From positions 2,500,501-2,564,500 of the forward strand of contig CP136571.1 in assembly GCA_035192965.1 (NCBI GenBank): DNA of 64,000 bases, given 5' to 3'. A program made the translations under genes and the position numbers. This stretch comes from Fuscovulum sp. (GTDB lineage Bacteria > Pseudomonadota > Alphaproteobacteria > Rhodobacterales > Rhodobacteraceae). The notes below the pieces were generated by a model, which saw nothing but the letters and a program-made list of their open reading frames with translations, was not told the origin of the DNA and ran no database searches. Shown here piece after piece: positions 55,816 through 63,048 of the stretch; the first letter of the stretch is position 1; every line of letters begins with the position of its first letter.

Positions 55816-56832
55816 TCAGGCAAAGAGCGCGGGCAGATCAAGCGTCGCGCGTTGTCCCAGATCGGCGCGGTGGCGGCTGAGGAATCCGTCGCAGGCTGCC
55901 CGCCCCGCAGTGTAGAGCAGCGTGATCAGGCCGGGATTGGGCGACAGTTTGCTGGAGGCGGACAGGTCGGTCATCACGGCATCATCGGCGATGAGATGAA
56001 CGAGGACATCCTTCATCTGGCCCTTTTCCATGCGCCCTGCAGCGATCAGCCGTTTGACGAAGTTCACCGCCCGCAATTCGCCCAGCAGGGCGGCGTGGAA
56101 GCTGATTTCATTTACCCGGTTCTGGATATCGAGCGGGGTTTTCGGCACCTCATCCCGCAGCCACGGATTGATGGACACGATGGCGATGTCATCGGGAAGG
56201 TCGGGTTCGTAAAGCGGGAAAAGGGCGGGGTTGCCGGAATATCCGCCGTCCCAATAGCTTTCCTCACCGATGGTGACGGCCTGAAACACCGTGGGCAGGC
56301 AGGCGGAGGCGAGCAGCACCTCGGGTGTGAGCGCGTTGCCGGTGAAGATGCGGATGCGCCCGGTGCGGACATTGGTGGCCCCCACGAACAGGCGCGGGCC
56401 ATCGGCATGGCAGACTTGGCTGAAATCGAGCCGGCGGACGACCGGTTCGAGCGGGTTTTCCCAGAACGGACCCCAGCCATAGGGCGACCAGAGCTGTGCC
56501 GCGATGCCCTGCGGCGAGACGGGAAAGGCGGTTTCCACCGCGTCTGACATCGCGCGGGAGGCGGCGTAGAAGGGCTGCATCCATGAGGACATGCGGAAGT
56601 CGCCCACATTGGCAACCTGCGCCCAGAGCGTGGCGAGGCTGGCTTTGGCCCCTGCCCGCCCGCCTGCCAGCATCCCGGCCTTGAGCGCCGCGCCATTAAG
56701 CGCCCCCGCCGAGGTGCCGGAGATGGCGGCGATTTCGATGCCGTCGTCTTCGAGCAGGCGATCCAGCACGCCCCAAGTGAAGGCGCCATGGGCGCCACCA
56801 CCTTGCAGGGCGAGAGAGAGGCGGAGGGTCAT
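55816..56832 (-). CDS. Patatin-like phospholipase
   Basis: Patatin-fold lipase of 338 residues. Oxyanion ALQGGGAHGAFTWGVL, nucleophile ISGTSAGALN and catalytic Asp in WDGGYSGN form the Ser-Asp dyad. It lies behind bdhA on the same strand, a pairing I associate with 3-hydroxybutyrate/PHB genes in alphaproteobacteria. A role in lipid or polyhydroxyalkanoate turnover is possible. Paired palindromes separate it from bdhA. Confidence 0.9.
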   Translation of the reverse strand: MTLRLSLALQGGGAHGAFTWGVLDRLLEDDGIEIAAISGTSAGALNGAALKAGMLAGGRAGAKASLATLWAQVANVGDFRMSSWMQPFYAASRAMSDAVETAFPVSPQGIAAQLWSPYGWGPFWENPLEPVVRRLDFSQVCHADGPRLFVGATNVRTGRIRIFTGNALTPEVLLASACLPTVFQAVTIGEESYWDGGYSGNPALFPLYEPDLPDDIAIVSINPWLRDEVPKTPLDIQNRVNEISFHAALLGELRAVNFVKRLIAAGRMEKGQMKDVLVHLIADDAVMTDLSASSKLSPNPGLITLLYTAGRAACDGFLSRHRADLGQRATLDLPALFA

Positions 56833-56862
56833 CTGGAGTCCTTGCGATCAGCCTGCGCGCGA

Positions 56863-56906
56863 CAATTTTCTTGGAAGAAAATTGCAAAATTCTTTGAAGA
56901 ATTTTG
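56863..56906 (-). repeat. Two abutting 22-base palindromes after bdhA
   Basis: 56863-56884 has arms CAATTTTCTT/AAGAAAATTG with centre GG. 56885-56906 has CAAAATTCTT/AAGAATTTTG with centre TG. They abut and start 2 bases beyond the bdhA stop, just like the pair at 52001-52044. Confidence 0.85.
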
Positions 56907-56908
56907 GG

Positions 56909-57682
56909 TCACAGCGCCGTCCAGCCGCCATCGACGCTGATGGTGGTTCCGGTGACCTGATCGGCATAGGGCGAGCAGAGATAAAGGACCGTGCCGCCGA
57001 TCTGGGCCGTGGTGGCGAATTCGCGCGAGGGCTGGCGTTGCAGCATCACCTCGCGGATCACCGTCTCGCGGTCCATGTTGTGGACCTTCATCTGATCGGG
57101 GATCTGCGCCTCGACCAGCGGGGTGAGGACATAGCCGGGGCAGATGGCGTTGCAGGTGATCCCCTGCCCCGCCGTTTCCAGCGCCACCGTCTTGGACAGG
57201 CCCACCACGCCGTGTTTTGCCGCGACATAGGCCGATTTGAACGGGCTGGCCGTCAGGCCATGCGCAGAGGCGATGTTGACGATCCGGCCCCAGCCTTTTG
57301 CGCGCATGCCCGGCAGGGCGGCGGCCGTGGTGTGGAAGGCAGAGGACAGGTTGATCGCGATGATCTGGTTCCATTTGTCAGTCGGGAATTCCTCGACCGG
57401 GGCGACGAATTGGATGCCTGCATTGTTCACGAGGATATCGCAGCCCCCCGCCTTTTCGACCAGGGCGCGGCAATCCTCGCCCTTTGACATGTCGGCAGCG
57501 ATGTAGCGGGCGGTGACACCGTGATCGGCGGCTATGCGCGCGGCGAGAGCGTGATCCTCTTCCCGGTCGGTGAAGCTGTTGATCACCACATTGATCCCGG
57601 CGCGCGCCAGTTCTTCGGCCACGCCGAGGCCGATGCCGGAGTTTGATCCGGTGATGATCGCGGTCTTGCCTTTCAGGTCCAT
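56909..57682 (-). CDS. bdhA: 3-hydroxybutyrate dehydrogenase
   Basis: SDR-family D-beta-hydroxybutyrate dehydrogenase of 257 residues, oxidising 3-hydroxybutyrate to acetoacetate with NAD. TGSNSGIGLG cofactor loop, NNAG, catalytic Ser in IASAHG and YVAAKHG, plus the family-typical C-terminal segment (VLYLCSPYADQVTGTTISVD). I use the second of two adjacent ATGs (57680-57682), which has better spacing from AAGGGGG. The patatin gene follows. Confidence 0.92.
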   Translation of the reverse strand: MDLKGKTAIITGSNSGIGLGVAEELARAGINVVINSFTDREEDHALAARIAADHGVTARYIAADMSKGEDCRALVEKAGGCDILVNNAGIQFVAPVEEFPTDKWNQIIAINLSSAFHTTAAALPGMRAKGWGRIVNIASAHGLTASPFKSAYVAAKHGVVGLSKTVALETAGQGITCNAICPGYVLTPLVEAQIPDQMKVHNMDRETVIREVMLQRQPSREFATTAQIGGTVLYLCSPYADQVTGTTISVDGGWTAL

Positions 57683-57775
57683 CATGGCCCCCTTTTTGCT
57701 GCACGTGCAAAGTTAGGCATGCTGCGGGGGCGAATGCTACCCCCGACTGCGGCCCGTCGCGGGGGTGTGATGCAT

Positions 57776-57851
57776 AAAAAAAACGCCGGCACGAAGCCGG
57801 CGTCTAGTTATTGAGGCAGGTTTCATACAGGCAAGAAACCTATCGAGCAGT
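57776..57851 (-). ncRNA. Candidate small RNA (about 76 bases) with own promoter and terminator
   Basis: On the minus strand a sigma70-type promoter (57858-57886) predicts a start near 57851. The transcript would hold a hairpin with arms AGGTTTC/GAAACCT (57841-57818) around a 10-base loop, a single-stranded CCTCAATAACTA linker, and a perfect terminator hairpin GACGCCGGC/GCCGGCGT followed by eight T (57783-57776). No coding frame fits. No minus-strand gene lies upstream, so the terminator needs such a transcript. Likely a trans-acting regulatory RNA; targets unknown. Confidence 0.72.
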
Positions 57852-57857
57852 GCCTAT

Positions 57858-57886
57858 CTTATACGCGGCCTGTCGCCGGTATCCAA
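57858..57886 (-). promoter_or_regulatory. Sigma70-type promoter of the small RNA
   Basis: Minus strand: TTGGAT (57886-57881), 17 bases, TATAAG (57863-57858). Good agreement with TTGACA/TATAAT and ideal spacing. Confidence 0.65.
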
Positions 57887-57964
57887 GCTAAAAGTTTGAA
57901 ATGGAAGGCAAGCGGCCTTAGGGTCATCTGCGAGAATATTGACCCCTGTGGGAGAGTTACGGCC

Positions 57965-59776
57965 ATGCGTTCAGGATTTCTTGGTGGTTTGAAGGGGGTG
58001 GCTGCGGCCCTGGCCTTGGTGGTGACACCCGGTCTGGCAGGGGCGCAGTCGCATGGCATAGCTATGTATGGAGAGCCTGCCCTCCCCCCGGATTTTGTGT
58101 CTTTGCCCTATGCAAACCCGGATGCCCCCAAAGGCGGACGAATCGTTTTCGGCGAAAGCGGGGGGTTCGATTCGCTTAACCCATACATCGTGAACGGCAT
58201 CGCCCCGGCCGGGCTGACGGCGCATACGGTGGAGACGCTGTTGGGCCGGTCTTTCGACGAACCCTTCACGCTGTACGGACTTTTGGCCGAATCGGTTAAT
58301 ACCGATGAGGCGCGGACCTTCGTAGAATTTACCCTGCGTGAAGGGGCGCGATTCTCTGATGGCAGCCCGGTGACGGTGGAGGATGTGATCTGGTCCTTTG
58401 AGACGCTGGGGACCAAGGGGCAGCCGCGCTATGCCGCAGCATGGAACAAGATCGGCAAGGTGGAACAGACGGGCGAGCGGAGCGTGAAGTTCACCTTCAA
58501 CACCGAAGACCGGGAATTGCCGCTGATCCTGGGGCTGCGCCCGATCCTGAAGAAGGCGCAGTGGGAGGGGAAGGATTTCACCCTCTCCACGCTGGAGGCC
58601 CCCATTGGATCGGGGCCCTATGTGGTGGCCGAGTTCGAGCCGGGCAAGTTCATCAGCTATCGCAAGAACCCCGACTGGTGGGGGGCGGACCTGCCCTTCA
58701 ACCGGGGGCAGCATAATCTGGATGAGATCCGCTATGACTATTTCGGCGATGGCGGGGTGGTGTTCGAGGCGTTCAAGGCGGGCGAGATCACCAGCTGGCG
58801 CGAAACAAACCCGGTGAAATGGGAACAACAGTACGATTTCCCCGCCGTCACATCGGGCGATGTGGTGAAATCGGTGATCCCGCATAGCCGGCCTTCGGGG
58901 ATTGAGGGGTTTGTGTTCAACACGCGGCGCGGGATGTTTGCCGACTGGCGGGTGCGCGAGGCGCTGATCACGGCGTTCAACTTTGAACTGGTGAACAAGA
59001 CGCTGAATGGTGGGGCACAGCCGCGGATACAGTCTTACTTCTCAAACTCGCCGCTTGCGATGGTGCCCGGTGTGCCTGCAGAGGGGCGGGTGGCGGAATT
59101 GCTGGAGCCGTTCAAGGCGGAATTGGTGCCAGGCGCGCTGGAGGGTTATGCCCTGCCGGTGGGCGATGGGAGCGAGGCCAACCGGGGCGCGATCCGGGCG
59201 GCGACAGCTTTGCTGGAAGAGGCCGGATGGACGGTGCAGGACGGGGTGTTGAAGAATGCCGCCGGGGAGCCGTTTGCGTTTGAGATTCTGATCACAAACG
59301 GCGCGGATGACATCATCAACGCAGCGACGATCTATGTCGAAGGGTTGAAACGGCTGGGGATCGAGGCGCGGGTCACAACCGTGGATTCCGCGCAGTACAA
59401 GGAGCGGACCACAAATTACGATTTCGACATGACGCATTACATCCGGTCTTTGTCGCTGTCGCCGGGGAATGAGCAGACGCTGTACTGGGGATCGGCGGGG
59501 GTGACGGAACCCGGCACGCGCAACTGGATGGGGATGAATTCGCCCGCGGCCGAGGCGATGATCGCCACCATGGTGGCGGCAGCAGATGAGGCGGAGTTCG
59601 TGGCGGCGGTGCAGGCGTTGGACCGGGTGTTGACGACGGGACGCTATGTGATTCCGATCTGGTATTCGGATGTGTCACGGCTGGCGCATCGCAAGGAGTT
59701 GAAATATCCCGAACGTCTGCCGCTTTATGGCGACTGGCCGGGCTTTCAGCCCGAAGTCTGGTGGTATCAGGAATGA
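57965..59776 (+). CDS. YejA-like peptide ABC transporter substrate-binding protein
   Basis: Family 5 extracellular solute-binding protein of 603 residues with a clear signal peptide (MRSGFLGGLKGVAAALALVV, cleavage near AGA/QS). The start of the mature protein (HGIAMYGEPALPPDFVSLPY) and PKGGRIVFGESGGFDSLNPY are typical of YejA, the binding protein for microcin-C-like or oligopeptide import. The usual yejB-E-F permease and ATPase genes are not adjacent; the next gene is entericidin. The partner transporter must be elsewhere. Confidence 0.88.
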   Translation: MRSGFLGGLKGVAAALALVVTPGLAGAQSHGIAMYGEPALPPDFVSLPYANPDAPKGGRIVFGESGGFDSLNPYIVNGIAPAGLTAHTVETLLGRSFDEPFTLYGLLAESVNTDEARTFVEFTLREGARFSDGSPVTVEDVIWSFETLGTKGQPRYAAAWNKIGKVEQTGERSVKFTFNTEDRELPLILGLRPILKKAQWEGKDFTLSTLEAPIGSGPYVVAEFEPGKFISYRKNPDWWGADLPFNRGQHNLDEIRYDYFGDGGVVFEAFKAGEITSWRETNPVKWEQQYDFPAVTSGDVVKSVIPHSRPSGIEGFVFNTRRGMFADWRVREALITAFNFELVNKTLNGGAQPRIQSYFSNSPLAMVPGVPAEGRVAELLEPFKAELVPGALEGYALPVGDGSEANRGAIRAATALLEEAGWTVQDGVLKNAAGEPFAFEILITNGADDIINAATIYVEGLKRLGIEARVTTVDSAQYKERTTNYDFDMTHYIRSLSLSPGNEQTLYWGSAGVTEPGTRNWMGMNSPAAEAMIATMVAAADEAEFVAAVQALDRVLTTGRYVIPIWYSDVSRLAHRKELKYPERLPLYGDWPGFQPEVWWYQE

Positions 59777-59787
59777 GGACGGAAAAG

Positions 59788-59904
59788 ATGAAGGCATGTC
59801 TGGGTCTGGTGGTGGTTCTGATGGCTTTGGCGGGTTGCGCCACGATTGCGGGTGTGGGTGAGGACATTTCCTCGGGCGCGCGGACGGTGCAGAACACATT
59901 CTGA
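59788..59904 (+). CDS. Entericidin EcnA/B family lipoprotein
   Basis: Tiny lipoprotein of 38 residues: signal (MKACLGLVVVLMALAG) with lipobox LAGC and the entericidin segment TIAGVGEDISSGARTVQ. ATG 59788 lies 11 bases after the preceding stop with GGAAAAG upstream. Entericidins are small membrane-active lipoproteins linked to stress or cell lysis; many alphaproteobacteria carry one. Paired hairpins follow. Confidence 0.85.
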   Translation: MKACLGLVVVLMALAGCATIAGVGEDISSGARTVQNTF

Positions 59905-59922
59905 TGTGGTCGCATTCCGTGG

Positions 59923-60048
59923 GCGAATTCTGACGCAGAATTCGCGGCGGAATTTGACGCAAATTCCGGGTCTTTCCGGGAAGGGGCCGCGCCCAGCGGC
60001 CCCGAATTCTGTGTCAGAATTCGACGCGTTTTCTGCGTCAGAAAACGC
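59923..60048. repeat. Four hairpins with NNN loops between convergent genes (second locus)
   Basis: 59923-59945: GCGAATTCTG/CAGAATTCGC, loop ACG. 59948-59968: CGGAATTTG/CAAATTCCG, loop ACG, identical to 13076-13096. 60003-60023: CGAATTCTG/CAGAATTCG, loop TGT. 60026-60048: GCGTTTTCTG/CAGAAAACGC, loop CGT. The first two follow the plus-strand entericidin gene, the last two follow the minus-strand regulator, each in sense orientation. A further GC hairpin (GGGGCCGC/GCGGCCCC) lies between the pairs. Confidence 0.85.
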
Positions 60049-60056
60049 CTCTTTGG

Positions 60057-60680
60057 TCAGGTCAGGGATGTGACCCAGAGGATGGTGGCATCCTCATCCG
60101 ACAGGCTGATCACGTTATGGCCCATGGAGGCGTCGTAATAGGCGCTGTCGCCGCGGCGCAGATCGACGGGTTCGTAGAATTCGGTATAGAGCCGCACCAC
60201 TCCGGTGAGGACGTAGAGGAATTCCTCGCCGTCATGGCGGACCCAGCCGTCGAATTCATCGAAATCGCGGGCCCGGATGCGGGCGCGGTAGGGCAGCATC
60301 TGTTTGCGTGTCAGCGGCCCTGCAAGGAGTTCGTGTTCATAGGTCGCCGTGGCGTGGCCAAGCCCTTCATTGGCTTTTGTCACGGCCATGCGACCCGAAA
60401 CCTGTGCCTTTGAGGGCGGGGTGAAAAGCTGCGGGACGGTGATGGCGAGGCCTTCGGCGAGCTTTTTCAGCGCCTCATAGGTGGGCGACATCTGGCCGTT
60501 TTCGATCTTTGACAGGGTAGACCGCGCAAGGCCTGCCTGTGTGGCGGCCTGTTCCAGCGTCCAGCCCTTTGCTTTGCGCAGATCGCGCACGCGTTGGCCC
60601 AGATCGAGCGGCGCGACGGGCGGTTCCGTCCCGTTTTCGCGGGCGATGCGGATAAGGGTTTTCGGGTCTGATCCAGCCAT
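60057..60680 (-). CDS. XRE-family regulator with cupin domain
   Basis: Protein of 207 residues: helix-turn-helix (DLGQRVRDLRKAKGWTLEQA, GLARSTLSKIENGQMSPTYE) and a C-terminal cupin (DGEEFLYVLTGVVRLYTEFY, LRRGDSAYYDASMGHNVISL). This layout resembles PuuR-type regulators of amine or amino-acid metabolism. ATG 60678-60680 is chosen; an upstream start adds 12 residues. It is divergent from the AMP-ligase gene by about 64 bases and may control it. Confidence 0.9.
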   Translation of the reverse strand: MAGSDPKTLIRIARENGTEPPVAPLDLGQRVRDLRKAKGWTLEQAATQAGLARSTLSKIENGQMSPTYEALKKLAEGLAITVPQLFTPPSKAQVSGRMAVTKANEGLGHATATYEHELLAGPLTRKQMLPYRARIRARDFDEFDGWVRHDGEEFLYVLTGVVRLYTEFYEPVDLRRGDSAYYDASMGHNVISLSDEDATILWVTSLT

Positions 60681-60744
60681 GGCTTCGCCATTACGCGAGG
60701 CGGGGCCTGCTTGCAACGGCGCTGTGGGCGCTTAGAAAGGCGGG

Positions 60745-62283
60745 ATGCTGTCCGAGATTGACCTTGGCCCCTGGCCGCCCTGCCCTGCCCCGTTCAATCT
60801 GGCGCGTCATGTGCTGGAGGCATCCTGCGCGCAGGTGCCGGAACAGGTGGCGTTGCAGATCGTCAGCCCGGATGGGGCGGAGAGTTGGACCTATGCCCGG
60901 CTGATGTCCGCGGTCCGGGGCTGTGGGACCGTGTTGCTCGCGCGGGGATTGGTGCCGGGTGACCGGGTGTTGATGCGGTTGGGCAATGTGGTGGAGTTTC
61001 CGGTTCTGTTTCTGGGGGCGATTGCAGCGGGGCTGGTGCCAGTGCCGACCTCTGCCGCGCTGACGGGGCCTGAGATCACGCGGATGGCGGCGGTGGTGGG
61101 GCCTGCGCTGATCGTGGCGGGAGATGGGGTGGCGTTGCCGGATCCGCTGCTCTGCCCGATCGTTACAGCCGACGAATTGGTGGCGTGGGAGCAGTTGCCG
61201 CCTTGTGCGTGGGATATGGGCGACCCCGAGCGGTTGGCCTATGCGGTGTTCACCTCGGGCACATCGGGGCGGGCGCAGGCTGTGGGGCATGCGCATCGGG
61301 CCATCTGGGCGCGCGGGATGATGCATCAAGGCTGGGAAGGGATTTACCAGACGGATCGGGTGCTGCACGCGGGGGCGTTCAACTGGACCTATACGCTGGG
61401 TACCGGGTTGATGGACCCATGGACGCTGGGCGCGACGGCGCTGATCCCTGCGGCGAGTGTGGAGGCGAGGGAGTTGGGGCTGTTATTACAGCGGTTCGAT
61501 GTGACGGTCTTTGCAGCCGCGCCGGGTGTGTACCGGCAGATGCTGCGCGCGGGACTGCCCGCGTTGCCGATGCTGCGGCATGGGTTGAGCGCGGGTGAGG
61601 CGCTGCCGGAGGCGCTGCGCGCGGAATGGCAGGCGGCGACCGGCTGCGCGGTGCATGAGGCGTTGGGGATGACGGAAGTGTCGACCTATCTGTCAGGCAG
61701 CCCCGCGCGCCCTGCCCTGACCGGCACGGCGGGATGGGTGCAAGCCGGGCGACGCGTGGCCGTTCTGAGCCCGGACGGGGTGCCTGTGATGCGGGGCGAG
61801 GTTGGGGTTCTGGCGGTGCATCGGGGCGATCCGGGGGTGATGCTGGGCTATCTTGGGGATGAGGCCGCGACGGCGGCGCGATTTCAGGGTGATTGGTTCG
61901 TGACCGGCGATCTGGCGGTGATGGGGCCGGAAGGGGCGATCCGCTTTGCGGGGCGGGCGGATGATTTGATGAACGCGGGGGGCTTTCGCGTGTCACCGTT
62001 GGAGGTGGAGGCGGCGATGGCAATTTGCCCGGGCGTCGAGGATGTGGCGGTGACCGAGGTGGAGGTCAGGCCGGGCGTGCGGGTGATCGGTTGCTTCTTT
62101 GTAGGCAGCGCAGAGGTGGGGGCGCTGGAGGCCCATGCGGCGGTGCAATTGGCGCGGTGGAAGCAGCCGCGTCTGTTCCATCGGCTTGACGCCCTGCCGC
62201 GTTCGGCCAACAACAAGCTGAACCGCCGCGCGCTGGCCGCGCTGTTGCCGCCCCAATCAACGCCCGAGGAGGGCCGTGCATGA
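60745..62283 (+). CDS. AMP-dependent acyl-CoA synthetase (benzoate-CoA-ligase-like)
   Basis: ANL-superfamily ligase of 512 residues that would activate an aryl or alkyl acid to its CoA thioester. Hinge GDWFVTGDLAVMGPEGAIRF, A8 AGRADDLMNAGGFRVSPLEV and the catalytic lysine in RSANNKLNRRAL (near 491) are present. The phosphate loop reads FTSGTSGRAQ instead of SGTTGxPK, losing the usual Lys. Its end overlaps the DsbA-like gene by 4 bases. Regulated possibly by the divergent XRE-cupin protein. Confidence 0.88.
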   Translation: MLSEIDLGPWPPCPAPFNLARHVLEASCAQVPEQVALQIVSPDGAESWTYARLMSAVRGCGTVLLARGLVPGDRVLMRLGNVVEFPVLFLGAIAAGLVPVPTSAALTGPEITRMAAVVGPALIVAGDGVALPDPLLCPIVTADELVAWEQLPPCAWDMGDPERLAYAVFTSGTSGRAQAVGHAHRAIWARGMMHQGWEGIYQTDRVLHAGAFNWTYTLGTGLMDPWTLGATALIPAASVEARELGLLLQRFDVTVFAAAPGVYRQMLRAGLPALPMLRHGLSAGEALPEALRAEWQAATGCAVHEALGMTEVSTYLSGSPARPALTGTAGWVQAGRRVAVLSPDGVPVMRGEVGVLAVHRGDPGVMLGYLGDEAATAARFQGDWFVTGDLAVMGPEGAIRFAGRADDLMNAGGFRVSPLEVEAAMAICPGVEDVAVTEVEVRPGVRVIGCFFVGSAEVGALEAHAAVQLARWKQPRLFHRLDALPRSANNKLNRRALAALLPPQSTPEEGRA

Positions 62284-62921
62284 TCCGTCTGGATATCTTT
62301 TCTGACCCTGTTTGCCCTTGGTGCCTGATTGGGAAGGCCAATCTGGACCGGGCCATGGAAAGCCGCCCGAACCATGTGTTTCAGGTGCAGTGGCATCCGT
62401 TCCAGTTGAACCCGGACATGCCGAAAGAGGGTGTTGGGCATGTGGACTATCTGGCGGCCAAGTTCGGCAGCCGGGAGAAGGCCATTCAGGCGATGTTGCA
62501 GGTGGCCGAGCACGCCAAGAAGGCCGGGGCCGAGATCGACATGGAAAAGGTAACGCGCCTGCCCAATACGCTGAATGCGCATCGGTTGATCCATTGGGCG
62601 GGGATCGAGGGGCGGCAGACGGCCATGGTGGCACGGCTGTTCAAGGCGCATTGGCGCGAGGGCGCGGATATTGGCGAGGCGGCGACTTTGGCGCGGCTGG
62701 CGGGTGAGGTTGGGATGGATGCGGCAGCGGTGGCGCGGCTTTTGGCGACCGATGCCGATGCTGATGACATCCGGGCGCGCGACATGGATGCGCGGCAGAA
62801 GGGGGTGACGGCGGTGCCGACATTCCTGATCGCGCAGCAATACGTGGTGTCGGGCGCGCAGCCCGTGGAGATGTGGCAGCAGGTGATCGACGAATTGGCC
62901 GAGAAGATCGCGCAAGGATAA
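62280..62921 (+). CDS. DsbA-family oxidoreductase (FrnE-like)
   Basis: Thioredoxin-fold protein of 213 residues with active-site CPWC (Cys12 and Cys15) directly after the first strand (MIRLDIFSDPVCPWCLIGKA) and the cis-Pro segment TAVPTFLI. It belongs to the FrnE/HCCA-isomerase-like cytoplasmic DsbA group, with no signal peptide. Overlap with the ligase gene (ATGA) shows translational coupling. Possible roles are cytoplasmic disulfide or CoA-thiol handling; unproven. Confidence 0.9.
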   Translation: MIRLDIFSDPVCPWCLIGKANLDRAMESRPNHVFQVQWHPFQLNPDMPKEGVGHVDYLAAKFGSREKAIQAMLQVAEHAKKAGAEIDMEKVTRLPNTLNAHRLIHWAGIEGRQTAMVARLFKAHWREGADIGEAATLARLAGEVGMDAAAVARLLATDADADDIRARDMDARQKGVTAVPTFLIAQQYVVSGAQPVEMWQQVIDELAEKIAQG

Positions 62922-62932
62922 GGGCTGCAGCA

Positions 62933-62971
62933 CAGGGGACAACGATTTTTCTGCGAAAAATCAGTCCCCTG
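62933..62971 (+). terminator. Two-part hairpin after the DsbA-like gene
   Basis: Outer arms CAGGGGAC (62933-62940) and GTCCCCTG (62964-62971) enclose an inner palindrome GATTTTTC-TGC-GAAAAATC (62944-62962), the same core as at 38573. It starts 11 bases after the stop and likely serves as terminator or 3'-end structure. Confidence 0.7.
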
Positions 62972-63048
62972 CTGCGTATCGGGCGGCGCACAGAGCAATG
63001 TGCGCTTTGGGCAGTTCCGCAAGGCGGGGCTGCGTGTTAGCAGGCGTT

